Shown here: positions 1 to 10,775 of the stretch, in pieces
Position numbering within the stretch: position 1 is the stretch's first letter
Layout: each line of letters begins with the position of its first letter
DNA from: Nymphaea colorata
Taxonomy: Eukaryota; Streptophyta; Magnoliopsida; Nymphaeales; Nymphaeaceae
Length of the DNA stretch: 64,000 nucleotides
Direction of reading: 5' to 3'
NCBI RefSeq assembly: GCF_008831285.2
Contig: NC_045138.2
Coordinates: 31,591,934-31,655,933 of the forward strand
Program-made: the position numbers and the translations under genes
The notes under the pieces: generated by a model
Database searches by the model: none
Told to the model about the DNA's origin: nothing
Seen by the model: the letters and a program-made list of their open reading frames with translations, nothing else

Positions 1-545
1 CTCCGCAATTCAACCACACTTATATGATTTCAAAAAACATATATTAAGTCCATCATTTTTTTGATTTGAACAATGTTTTCATAGTAATTGAAAAATCAAC
101 CGCTTTTGTAACGTCAAAATTTTACTAGAAGAAAAATCAATATTTTTTATCAAAACAACTTGAATTAAGACTTTTAGTTTTATGTTAAATTAGTGTTTAT
201 AGACAGTTCATATTTTGTATAAATTACATTTTAATAAAAATTTAAGTGGTCTAGGATATACCAAGATACTCCGTCCTTTTACGCATGCAGTTTAATGCAA
301 TGCATTGGCCTGTGTATGTGAAAGGCCCAACCATCTCAATGGCAACAAAAATCTGCATCCTTATGATCAGAACAGTCTAATCCACCATGATGGATGATTA
401 AGAGAAAAACAAAGAAAAAAAAATGAAAAACATTTTTGTCATCTATTATTTGTTTTTATTTTTTTCTTTATGTTTTTCTCTCAACCATATGAATAACTCT
501 AGATAGTCAGAGCTATATATATATATATAGACACACACGCACCGA

Positions 546-1295
546 TAATCGCCGGTTCTAATTTTATGGGCATCAATGTCATGCACACATTAAATAAGTC
601 CTTAAGCCCAAACTAAGGTACTTACCACAAAATCTCCCAACCCTACACCAAAGGATAAAGATACAAAAATGAGAATGGGTCAGATTTCAATGACACACCT
701 TTTATCATATAGATGTTCACATATTCAGCTTCAAATATAAACAAAAAATGAATCATACCATAGCAATTCCAATTCATCATACACTGTTGCCAATATAACA
801 ACTTATATAAGAAATGCTGACATGGATAAAAAAGAAACGGCTCGAATACCATCTACTAATATTACCGAAAACATTGTTAAATACTTATACTAGAGGATTT
901 TATAAAAGAAATGTTAGGAAGCATTGGGAGTATTTATTACCATACCTAGGATCAACCAAAATTGAGTAGACGGCTAGGAACACCAAGGTACACAAAAGAT
1001 TAGTAATGGAGATATTGTAGCTTATCAAATCTGACTCTTAAACATACAATAAAATCTGAACGGTATTACAGCATGTTCAAAGTGTGTGGATATTGAATGA
1101 AGAATATTTATGTAAAACTAAATCTAAATCTGAACGCAATATGAGTATATATCTATTTAAATCTGAACTCAAATCCAATTAGATGTCATTTCTTAAATCC
1201 AATTAAACTTCATAAGTTTTCATAATCAAATGTTAATTTTTTTTCTCTCTATATATATCTGACATTGATGTCCATAAAAATAGAACCGGCGATTA
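546..1295. repeat. 36-bp inverted repeats bounding a ~750-bp segment
   Basis: The words at 546-581 and 1260-1295 are reverse complements with two mismatches over 36 bases (core GCCGGTTCTA / TAGAACCGGC). The similarity stops abruptly on both sides and I see no clear target-site duplication. It could be a decayed MITE or two inverted copies of one short repeat. Confidence 0.5.
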
Positions 1296-1815
1296 ATCTA
1301 CCATGACCCTTCAGAGGATGTTAGGTATTCTGCCTCATGAAACATCCACTCACGGGCATTAATCTACCATGCAATAAGGGATGGAAACTCCAAAATATCC
1401 CCTTTGCAACTTTGCCCAAGAACAAGTATCACGAACATGAGCCCTTCTGCTCCATATCCATATCGCACACCTTGCTCTTCAAAATAGAAAGCAAAAGCAC
1501 CTTGTTTTTTATGCTTCCAAGGGAACAAACCAAACGTTGTGTTGAAGAACATAATGTTTGAAACACAAATTCTTAAAACATCATGTTCTTATTATAAGAA
1601 ATGTGGCGCAGTTATAACTTAATGCTATTGTTAGATCCAGCAGTCAAGTACTAGACATAAACATACCATGTTTCTCGCAATAAGAACATAGTATTATCAA
1701 AATATGTGGTAAGAATATTTGTTCCATGAACAATTTATCATTATTAGACACCTTTCAAGAAATTTATCCCACCAAATGTGTTTGGTCTTTTAAAAGAATG
1801 ACCGATGCTTCTTCG

Positions 1816-1990
1816 TGGGAGTTGGCACAATTGGTATGTAGTCAATTTCTGGTTTGAATCTTTCGGGTGTCGACTTATGTGTTCTTCAAGTAAAAGAGTC
1901 GTATGGATAGCATTTCACACCGAGAGTAGGCTTTGTACTTTACAGGAACAATAGATTAGATTGAAGCTTTGACTCATAAAATGAAATACT
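1816..1990 (+). repeat. SINE-like (tRNA-derived) fragment
   Basis: A tRNA-like internal promoter is visible. A box A-like TTGGCACAATTGG lies near 1822-1834, followed about 20 bases later by a box B-like GGTTTGAATC at 1851-1860. A non-tRNA body follows. The boxes are degenerate, no terminal tail or target duplication is clear, and the borders are approximate. Confidence 0.35.
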
Positions 1991-2752
1991 CTTCTTCCTT
2001 ATCAAAAAACCAAATAATCAATACCATTTTCTTGAATTACTAACAACACAATAATGCACCAAAAACTCGCCCACCCACTGAAGTGTGGTTTTTCCTTTCT
2101 TTTTTTTGAGGTGGAAACTAGTTTTTATGAGGTGAGGAAACGGCTGTTGATTCCTCGCTGGATCCAATATTAAATATTTCCTCAGTCAAGTTGTGATGGC
2201 CGCCGCATTCAAGTGAATGAGGAATTTTTAAATTATTTTTAACTTAAAAAATGAAATATATTTTTACTATTAATAAAGATTTTCCGAAAAGGAGATGATA
2301 AATATCATGAGGCCGATTCGGTCCCCATTCAACCGGCCAACACCTGTAAACCTATCTTATTGGTCGCTGCGTCATGCAGATGAGAGGCAGAGAGCAGCAG
2401 CCATATTGGTAACATTAACTCGAGGTGTCCTTTTCTTAAAATGAAAAAGGAAGAGACGCCTTTTAGACTAGTTGTGTGGCTCTTGTGACTCCTTTTAAAT
2501 GTCAATTCATTTTACCTCTTTTTCATAAATTCAAAAAGTTTTTCTGACAAAGACAGCAAAAAGTGATGGTGACATTAAAAAAAAGCAGAGTTACAGAATT
2601 TAAATTTTTTAAAAGATACTAATATATAAACTTTATATAAGTAAAATATGATATCAAAATAAGTATTTTTTATGAGTATGTGACAGACAACTGCCCACAT
2701 AGTGCCCGCACCTGCCTCTACTCCGACGCCAAAAGTTCAAATCCATTTGGAA

Positions 2753-3806
2753 AATCAATTCCTCTTGTCCCTCCGCCACTTCCATGCTTAATTTAAAAGC
2801 ATAATCACTCTGTCTTTTTTTTTTTTTTAACTTGGAACTCTATTTGAACGAAAAGTAACTCACTCTCCCTGTATATATATATTCAGGCCGCTAATCAATG
2901 TGGTGCTATTCTCTCTTATATCAAATTTCATATGCCATAAGAAAGAGTGAGTGGCCTTATTAAGAAAGAGATGTCAATCAATGAGATAGTCATAATGCTT
3001 TCAAAAGTTACTGTATATCGTTACAAGTTCATAGTAATTTCTTCGACTAAAAAGAGAATACAAACATGAATACGCAAATCTGTAAAATTTCAATTTCTCC
3101 TCTAAAAGAAAAGCCTGATCCGATGAAGCAGGGTTAAGTTTTTACTATGTGGTCTATCTTTCTGTCTCTCTAAGATTGTGAGCTAGTAGGTATAAAATTC
3201 AGTAATATGTGGCTTACATCTTAGTTCAAGTCTACCTTTAGTCTCATTTACCTACGTCCCATTGATGAACTGTGACCACACCCCAGTCTGATATCCAACC
3301 ATTCATTCGCACATAATATCTAGGGATGTAAGTGCCATTTACATTACCGAATTTTATATCTACTAGCTTACAATCTCAGAGAGACAGAAAGAGAGACCAC
3401 ATGGTAAAAATTTGACTCTGCTTCATCGATCGATCAGGCTTTTCTTTTAGAGGAGAAATAGAAATTTACAGATTTGCGAATTCATGTTTGTATTCTCTTT
3501 TTTAGTTGAAGAAATCACCGTGTACTTGTAACGATATACAGTAACTTTTGGAAGTATTTTGACTATCTCATTGGTTGACATATCTCTTTCTTAATGAGGC
3601 CACTCACTCTTTCTTATGGCATATGAAATTTGATACAAGAGAGAATAGCACCACATTCATTAGCGGCCTGAATATATATACACACAGGGAGAGTGAGTTA
3701 CTTTTCTTTCAAATAGAGTTCCAAGGGGGAAAAAAACCATAGTGATTATGCTTTTAAACTGTGAATTGGAGCATGGAAGTGGCGGAGGGACGAGATGAAT
3801 TGATTT
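2753..3806. repeat. Long imperfect inverted repeat (hairpin), arms ~470 bp
   Basis: The left arm (about 2753-3222) and right arm (about 3319-3806) are reverse complements at roughly 90% identity by eye, separated by a spacer of only about 95 bp. Paired landmarks include GCCGCTAAT / ATTAGCGGC (2888 region / 3661 region), TCCCTCCGCCACTTCCATGC / its complement (2768 / 3775 regions), and CTTTTCTTTTAGAGGAG / its complement. A transcript across it would fold into a several-hundred-base-pair hairpin. Possible origins are a foldback-type element, a MULE with long terminal inverted repeats, or an inverted duplication of local DNA. I see no transposase and no firm target duplication. AT-rich segments just outside (2580-2720 and 3905-4035) resemble each other in direct orientation. 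Confidence 0.85.
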
Positions 3807-4368
3807 AGTATACAAGCAGTGGTTGGAGCGGTCAGGATTTATGATGAATTAAACAAAGCTGGCTGTTTTCTTCAAATGTAGAGCCAGAAAATTTTAGTTA
3901 AAAAGCACTACTTACAAAAATTAAAATTTTTAAGGGCACATCAACTGATACGTAAAGAAGAAAAATTACCCTAACGTGTTAATATGAAAATAAATAGTTT
4001 TTATTGGTTTTCCCCACACAGTGCCCACTCCAGAATCTCCCCCTGGTTTCCTTATTAGGTCCAATTAAATGGTTCCAGATTCCAAAACTTATACATCTTC
4101 ATACATGAGGAGCAATATAGTTCTTTGTTATGTCGAACGAGCATTGGGATGATAGCTTTGTTTCATCATCGCTTATCATCCAGCTTTGATGATAATGATA
4201 TTTATTTTTATTTTAAGATGCCGATTCACTTTATCTGAAGTGCTCTCGGTCAGATCAAAATGGTGAGGAGTTACCCATGCATTTACATGTATATCTATTT
4301 TCCCTATGAAACACATGAGAAGAACAAGATAGCATTTCTTAGTAATATAATGGCGTATGTTGTGCTAC
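3807..4368. other. Intergenic, AT-rich
   Basis: No gene seen. The segment 3905-4035 resembles 2580-2720 in direct orientation; both end in a word like CACAGTGCCC. Direct repeats therefore flank the long hairpin. Confidence 0.5.
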
Positions 4369-4734
4369 TGTGACAATTCGACCCAGTCGACGATCATTTA
4401 ATTAATGAACTCCCTCTATAAGTCTTTGAAGATCCCTCATAATCTTCGATAATAGACTAAATTTTTGGGGTGTTAATTTCCACCCCCTTAAGGCACACGC
4501 GTCCGTGCGTGTGGGACCCCAGGTTTGAGTGTTGAAACTGTCTTCTTATACCACTGTGACAACCCAAGACTCGAGCCCATAGTTCGACGGATCCCAACTC
4601 GCCCCCTAGTAATTTCAGTTTCAGCCTCAAAAAGGCTAGGAACCAGGACGATCATCTTATTAATGACCTCCCTTTATAAGTCCTTGAAGATCCATCACAA
4701 TCTTCGATACGAGACTAAATTTCTGAGGCTACCA
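4369..4734 (-). mobile_element. TRIM (miniature LTR retrotransposon), minus strand
   Basis: Read on the minus strand, the layout is LTR, primer binding site, short interior, LTR. The 5' LTR is about 4555-4734 and the 3' LTR is about 4369-4475, shortened by an internal deletion of roughly 70 bp. The words TATAAGTC(C/T)TTGAAGATCC and TCTTCGATA occur in both. After the 5' LTR and one spacer base comes TGGTATAAGA, a decayed form of the initiator-methionine-tRNA binding site TGGTATCAGA. The interior matches the interior of the element at 14026-14496 (shared CAACACTC, GTGT..CTTAA), so both belong to one family. There is no coding capacity. A 5-bp target duplication is not evident. Confidence 0.72.
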
Positions 4735-4935
4735 TCTCTAAGGGGGTTAGTGTAACAAACATGCTGGGGGCTGGTAGGTGGTTCATCTCTGAGCTGTAAA
4801 TGATACACCATCAATGCACAAGTTGAAGCACAATGGGGGTGGCATCCCAAGGCACGAAAATGAGCTCTATACCCTACAGGAAATGATAGTTTGGTGGGAT
4901 TTTGGCCTTCAGCTGGGCAGTAGGTCTCCCCCACT
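4735..4935 (+). repeat. Dispersed repeat, 'CAAGTTGAAGCAC' family
   Basis: One of at least four related segments in the window; the others are 15401-15655 (+), 27262-27435 (+) and 34640-34790 (-). Shared order of words: a G-rich GGGGCTGGTAGG-like start, GAGCTGTAAA, CAAGTTGAAGCA, then TGGGGGTG(G/T)CA. No protein coding is apparent and the class is unknown (SINE or MITE). Confidence 0.5.
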
Positions 4936-6088
4936 CACCCAGGACATATGCTATGCTGTTGCTGGAAACATTGAAGTTTAGCTAAGGGTATTTTGGGTAT
5001 TTTACTGAATACCAGCCAATGCTTATTGAATATTGGAAAGGTTTTTTTTGAGGCTAATAACAATAGAAAAGGACAAGAGAGACATGTTCAATCAAATCTC
5101 CTGTGACAATCTCTTCTTCTTAATCATCTTGGCATGTTTCAACAAATGGTTCCAAAATACACCTTTTCTTTCTCCCATTCAAGAGGGGACCAACTACCTC
5201 AGGGCATTAAAAGAGAGAGTGTGACAGCACCAACCAACTGCATGTGTGGTTAGTAAATGAAGCCACCTTTGTCAAATTTAAATGCACACCTAACCATTGA
5301 ACTTGGACATGCATTTCTAACTTACTCCTTTTCTCTTGTTTCTGTCACTATAGACTCATCAATCTTGTAAGAAATCACAAATCACCCCATTGGAATCGAA
5401 TCGGCAACAAATGGATCCGATTCACCGGCCGATATTACGGGGGTGTTGAATCTCATGCACTCTTTGTTCATTATTCTTATATTTCTATATACTTTTAATA
5501 AGTAAATATTTTTTAAAAGATGGAATATGGTAATGTCTTCTACTGGTTCCTAACAGACTCGGCTGAATCGGCGGCCCGCATGACTGTTTTGATTCGGTTT
5601 TGGGTTTTTATGACATCGGTCTGAATAATAACTAGGGTTGCACATTGGCCGCCAATCTGGAACCAAATAAATTCATTAGAGGCTGGGTTTGACACGGATC
5701 TTGTACTGTACAAAATGAGAAGATCATCAAGTTAGGTCAGCATGTTGCTGACCTAGCTGTTTTTAACATAATTTGCACCACAAGGAACTCCGGAGTCCGA
5801 TAAAATTTTAGATCTTAGATCGACCTTCAAGTTGATTTGTAAAACTTGGAGACTAGGACTTAAAGCTTGCACAAAAGAGTGGCACCTGTAGGTCTGAACC
5901 ACCGGGGCCGCCCGCTTCCATTATTAATGCTTTAAAGAAGGTCCTTTCTAGGAAGTAGACTCTATTATAAAATCGAGAAGTGATCAGCATCTTTGACTAT
6001 ACATTATAAAGGATTAGTTCTTATAAGATGCTGAAACTTTTGCTTTTGATAGTTTAGTTAAGCTCGTTCCTTGCATGCAAGTCTATGG

Positions 6089-6127
<39 letters not shown>

Positions 6128-6221
6128 TGTAGCTATTATTACATAAAGGACCATAGTGAGGACATATATTAATGGAGACATATTAAAGTTCGGAAATCCC
6201 TAGAGTGCAGCTGTAGCCCCG

Positions 6222-6415
6222 AGGGACATAGTGTAGCTGGTCGGATTAACAGACCAGTGAAAGTTTAGTCGTCCAGTTCAATTTTGGTGGGCGATACTCT
6301 CATGTAAGCTTAGTTGACGGGTGTCCTGCTCCCCACCTAAGTCCTGAAGCAGCGTTGGCCCTCATGGGCTGGAAAAAAGGGAAAGGAGTTTCGACCTCTT
6401 CAAGGTATCTTCCCT
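6222..6415 (+). repeat. SINE-like (tRNA-derived) fragment
   Basis: A box A-like TGTAGCTGGTCGG lies near 6231-6243 and a box B-like CCAGTTCAATTTTGG begins near 6272, spaced as in a tRNA gene. No complete cloverleaf can be drawn, so a functional tRNA is unlikely. A pyrimidine/purine-rich body follows. Borders are approximate. Confidence 0.35.
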
Positions 6416-8069
6416 AACTGCAGCCATATATGGTTATTATTATACAAAGCCGTGGCTAAGCTTCTATCAAATCTAATAAAAGATAACCAGCCAACCAAAG
6501 CTACCCTCATGCCATATTTAGGCACGTTGAATTACATTTCAGGATCTTCTGCTGTTCCTGTCACAAGTCTCAAGTCGACTTAAAGATGTTTCCTTATTAA
6601 CAAAATCCTAAAAACATGTCTGCATATAATTGAGATCTACGATTTCCCTGTGTTTACCTGTTGCTTCTACTGGGGTTTTGCTGAGAACCATGGAGAATTC
6701 TTCACTCCAAGTGGGTCTGAAGCACCTGTATTTACATCAGCAAGGGAAAATCTAAGTCTTCATAAATCATCTTTCTGATATAGTAATTAGACTTTTCTAC
6801 GCACCTGCAATTCGGTTTCAGATAAAAAGGAATAAAAAGAAATCACCTGCAATGGTCTAATTAATTGGACTTTTTCATATTGTTGCATGGCCACTAAGGC
6901 TTTTCCCGAAAAACTGCAAAAAAGTGATTTACTGAATCGAATCTAGATATTTATGCATTTGACAGAAAAAGTAGGTCATCGTTAATGCACCTGTGCCACA
7001 AGGGCCCAAATAAGAAGGAAAGGATATTGAAACTCTAGCTATAAATGAATGGCTGGTCTTAAACTGCCGCTGGTTTTCTGTTCATTTCACACTCATTTGA
7101 CTGAAAACAATAGCTGTTCGTCCCACAAATAGTTGAAGCCCCACATCCCACTTTTCCTACTAAATGAGCTGTCTATCTTGTGTCTGCAACTTGAAGGTTC
7201 TTGTTCATTGTGTCAATGAGAGCATAATCTTAGCGTTGAAATCAGGTCTTTGGATAGATAAATTACTGTATTCATATATGGTAGCAGGTTTTAAAGAGCT
7301 CACACAAATTTAAATTTAGCTGGTAAATTTTTATAAGCTTTTTGGGTGAGTGAGAGATTTAAAGCCCTTCCATTCCTTTTACCTGTGGAGTCTTCGAGCT
7401 ATGGTCGCATCAGCAATGGCAGCCACCATGCACCTTCAATTTTCAATATTTTAGCGCAAATTGGTATCCAATTGGGTGAACTTATTGTCAACTGTCGGCC
7501 ATGGCTGCTTTTTGTATTTATTGCTGGAAAAGGTGCAGTTTGGACTCGTGCTAGTTGACAGCTTCTTCCTCTTCACCGATATCATGACACAGCGCCTCTG
7601 CTTTCGCTTTCATTCTTTTCCTTCTTTCTTTGGTTAATTCATTGTGTGAATTCTGTGGTCGCCTGTTCGCGGAAAAACCCTTCACAGAAATGAAAATGTC
7701 ATGGCCTACGTATTGCATGTGAAGGTCCGTTTCCTCTGGAAAATCGTCGCCATGAGCTCCGTCTCAATGAATTTGACAAAACAAACATGATGAGATCGCC
7801 TCGGCCACTTACCAGTTACCACACTCCAAGTATTTTTTAGAGAAATTTACAAAATTACATATTAGCACCTCAACCTTCGCTTTATTTACAAAGAGCTGCC
7901 TTCAACATTCATAAAATTTAGTGTACACAGGGTTTAATCTCCCTTGTTGGTTGTTTGGAAAGACGGAACTTGAAAGAAAATAAAATGGGGGTTTTCTTTT
8001 TGTTCAGGATGTTACATTGTCCACAGTGGATGTGGTTTCATAGAAATCGCACCGCTGATTCAATTTTCA

Positions 8070-8180
8070 TGAGTGCTACTTGCCAAGATTGTAAACGATC
8101 GCGATACTTTAGTTGATGAGTATAGTGCTACTTGCCTAGATTGTAAACTATCACGATACTTTAGTTGATGAGTGCACCGT
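8070..8180. repeat. Tandem duplication, ~57-bp unit x2
   Basis: The unit containing GTGCTACTTGCC..GATTGTAAAC..TATC.CGATACTTTAGTTGATGAG occurs twice head to tail (about 8070-8124 and 8125-8180) with a few mismatches. Confidence 0.8.
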
Positions 8181-9353
8181 ACCTTGAGGTTCATGTTCAA
8201 CCCGAAACCTCTTGCTTACCTAAAACTATTTCATGTGGGGTAAAGTAGAGGTGGCATTTGTAAATACTCAAACAAAAGACCGTTTTTAGTCATTGTAAGT
8301 CTATGCTCATCAATTATTTATTCATCGATCACCCCAGGAACGTAAATGGCAGCGTTTTCTAGGATATGAATAGCAAGAGCAATTAAAAAAACAAATCGTA
8401 AGTCGCGTAGCCAATCTTCATGAAGTCGAACTGTATACGTTAACTGTTACTTAGGCCTTGTAAAGTTCTTCTTACGAATCATCACTGAGCCTGCCGTTAA
8501 GTCTTTGTTTCCTGACTAAGTTACTTCCAGACCTTAGCTTGAGCTAGCTTACCAATTTCCTAGAGTTTTACATGATCGAGTTGCGTGCCACTTCGGTATA
8601 GGCATAAGCATGCACTAAACATTAAAAGACTGGGGGTTGAAGTATTTTTGTATTTTTTTATAAAATAATATACATTTTAGACTTTTCAATATTTTTACCA
8701 TCTTCCTTTACCCTTTTAAAAAGTTTCTTTTTTTTTTTTTTTTTTTTAACCTTGGTCATTGTACACTCCATTGTACAATTTTTAGTGCAGAGGGATGTGC
8801 CCACAGCATGGGACCAAAGTTATTTGGGCTATGTTCAAACCTGTCCAATGGTGACATATAAATATGTCGTTGGTCTTTAATTTTTTACATATGAATTCCT
8901 TATAGGGCTTGTTTGCATGGAGGAAAAGAAAAAAAAAAAAAAGGGGAAAGGATAGTCAATCATGAGTTTGGTTGGTTAATTGAAAATAATAAGAATGAAA
9001 AAAAAAATTGCAAAATGAAACGAAAATAATAACTCAAGGTAAATCCAATAACTCCTTTAAAATTGCAGAGATTGAAATAAAATGAAAAAGGGTTGCTCAT
9101 TTCTTTTTCTTTTCTTTTTATCCAAGCTTTATAATCATTTTTTTCTTCTCCTCTCGTTTCCTTCTCATTTTTCTTTCCTTTCTTTTTTTTCCTTTTCATT
9201 TCATCCTTTCCTTTAAATTCAATGTATACAATAATAGTGTTCATTGTCCACCACTGCTGCTGCCTCCACTGCGCGTATCTCGGTAACCATGAAAATTTTG
9301 TCAGCCTGCCTCCACCTAACGTCATCTACAGTATGACTGTAACTGCTTTCTGC

Positions 9354-9362
9354 TTATATAAG
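9354..9362 (+). promoter_or_regulatory. Putative TATA box of the D14-like gene
   Basis: TTATATAAG lies about 115 bases upstream of the ATG at 9478, leaving room for a leader of roughly 85 nt. The sequence between is pyrimidine-rich, as is common in plant leaders. Confidence 0.6.
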
Positions 9363-9477
9363 TCCCATTCCATTAGCCCACTTTCTTCCACAAGACACCT
9401 TTAGAAATTCCCATCTATCCCTCCACATATATTTGCTCTTCTTCCTCTTTTCTTCTTCCTCCCTTTTTCTTGTAAAG

Positions 9478-10775
9478 ATGGTGAGGCAGGGGGCTTCAGG
9501 CGATGCCTTGTTATCTGACGTGACAATAATGGGTAGCGCAGGCAGCAAGAAGACGATCATTCTCTCCCATGGTTATGGAGGAGAACAGTCTGTCTGGCGC
9601 CACCTTGTTCCCTGGCTGCTTGTTCATGGTCACAGGGTGGTGACCTTCGACTTGGTCTTCTCTGCTGCGTCCTCCTTTGAGGACTATGCAGACGGCCTGA
9701 TCTCTCTTATGGACGAACTTGATATAAAGAGCTCCTTCTTTCTCGGCCACTCCATGTCGGCCATGATTGGTTGCAAGGCCGCCGTCAAGAGGCCGGAGCT
9801 CTTCCGCCATCTGATCTTCCTCTGTGGTTCTCCCAGGTGAGCTTGGTTTCTGTTCTAGTATTCTTCTTTCAAGCGCATAAGAACAAGTGGCATCAGCACC
9901 AGCATAATCATCTTTTGCTTAGGCTCTGGTATTGTCCTTCCTTTTTTAATGGCTCTGTTATCCTTCTTACATGTTCCTTTCGAGTGGTTTCCCTTTTTTT
10001 TTTTTTACCCAATTTAGTTACAACAAATCTTTAGCACAGTGGGTCAGCTTCTCAATTTTCTTTCGTTTAACATTTGCCTTGTTATACATGTAAGTACCCC
10101 ATTAAGTATGAAAACCTGTAAATCAGTGCCCCTCCAAAAATTTTTTGTGGTTCTGTCACTGTTTTAGCGAAAAGAAACTGCTTCAGTGAAAAGAAGAAAT
10201 CTTTTTGCTTTTAATTTCTCAACTTTCTTTCTCCTGGGAACAAGTTGACTCCATGTTTCTCTTTCTCTCCCCAGTTTTACTATTGACGCTCTCTGTTCAT
10301 CCATTCTTCTCTCTATCTCTTTCTCAGGTATTTAAATGCTACCAATTATGAAGGAGGATTTGAGCTGTCCGCAATTGAAGAGATGTTGGCCAACATGGAG
10401 AAAGATTTCTATTCATGGACTCTGGCTTTTGCTCCCGCTGCCTTAGGAACCCAAGACCCAAAACTCTGCAAAGAATTTCAGAGCAGTTTGTTGAGGATGA
10501 ATCCTGAAGAAGCCATTCCTTTGCTAAGAACTATATTTCTAACTGATAACAGGGAAGTTCTGCAGAAGGTGTTGGTTCCTTCCACGATCATACAGACCCA
10601 AAAGGACATGGTGGTTCCTCTCCCTGTTGCCCAGTATCTCCATGAAAAGCTTGGTGGGGAGAGTTCAGTTGTGATCATCCCGGTCGATGGACACACGCCC
10701 CAACTCACAGCCCCAAAGTTGCTCATTAATGCTCTTGAGAAGGCATTAGAATATGAAAGTCCTTGTTCAGTTTAA
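9478..10775 (+). CDS. D14/KAI2-family alpha/beta hydrolase (DLK-like)
   Basis: Two exons, 9478-9836 and 10328-10775, with a GT-AG intron splitting an AGG codon; 268 residues, close to the usual ~265-270 of this family. Visible features: the oxyanion region LSHGYGGEQSVW (residues 29-40), nucleophile motif GHSMSAMIG (catalytic Ser92), acid Asp213 in TQKDMVVP, and base His242 in GHTPQLTAP. The Ser-Asp-His triad is therefore intact. Exon 2 starts with RYLN..Y.GGFE, typical of the lid region. The family contains strigolactone (D14) and karrikin/KL (KAI2) receptors that act in the cytosol/nucleus with an F-box partner. Assignment to D14, KAI2 or a DLK clade cannot be settled by eye. Oddity: between FDLVF and SFEDYADGL about 11 residues are missing relative to D14 and KAI2, where a G-x-NPD-YFDF-RY segment stands. 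The gene is isolated, with its own TATA-like box. Confidence 0.88.

Larger units (their letters stand above)
1..2752. other. Intergenic, AT-rich, transposon debris
   Basis: No convincing gene. Short open frames here are AT-rich and lack splice or family signals. The stretch contains a pair of 36-bp inverted repeats (546-581 and 1260-1295), a TA microsatellite at about 516-530, and a SINE-like segment near 1816-1990. A fragment around 2300-2345 resembles the segments near 5395-5450 and 24685-24760 (rich in GCCGATT-type words). Confidence 0.6.
4936..9353. other. Intergenic upstream of the D14-like gene
   Basis: No gene recognised. Contents: a 5395-5640 segment rich in CGATTC/GGCCG words shared with 24685-24760, a TA microsatellite (6091-6122), a SINE-like piece (6222-6415), a 57-bp tandem duplication (8070-8180), a poly-T run (about 8728-8748) and an A-rich run (about 8929-8941). 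The segment 7490-7560 weakly resembles 18660-18745, upstream of the broken hydrolase copy. Confidence 0.55.

Noticed and set aside
6222-6300. A functional tRNA gene
   Set aside because: Box-like words are present but no cloverleaf with paired acceptor stem can be drawn; better explained as a SINE fragment.
8960-9325. 121-residue Lys-rich minus-strand frame just upstream of the D14-like gene
   Set aside because: It comes from A/T-rich simple sequence in the promoter area of the plus-strand gene.
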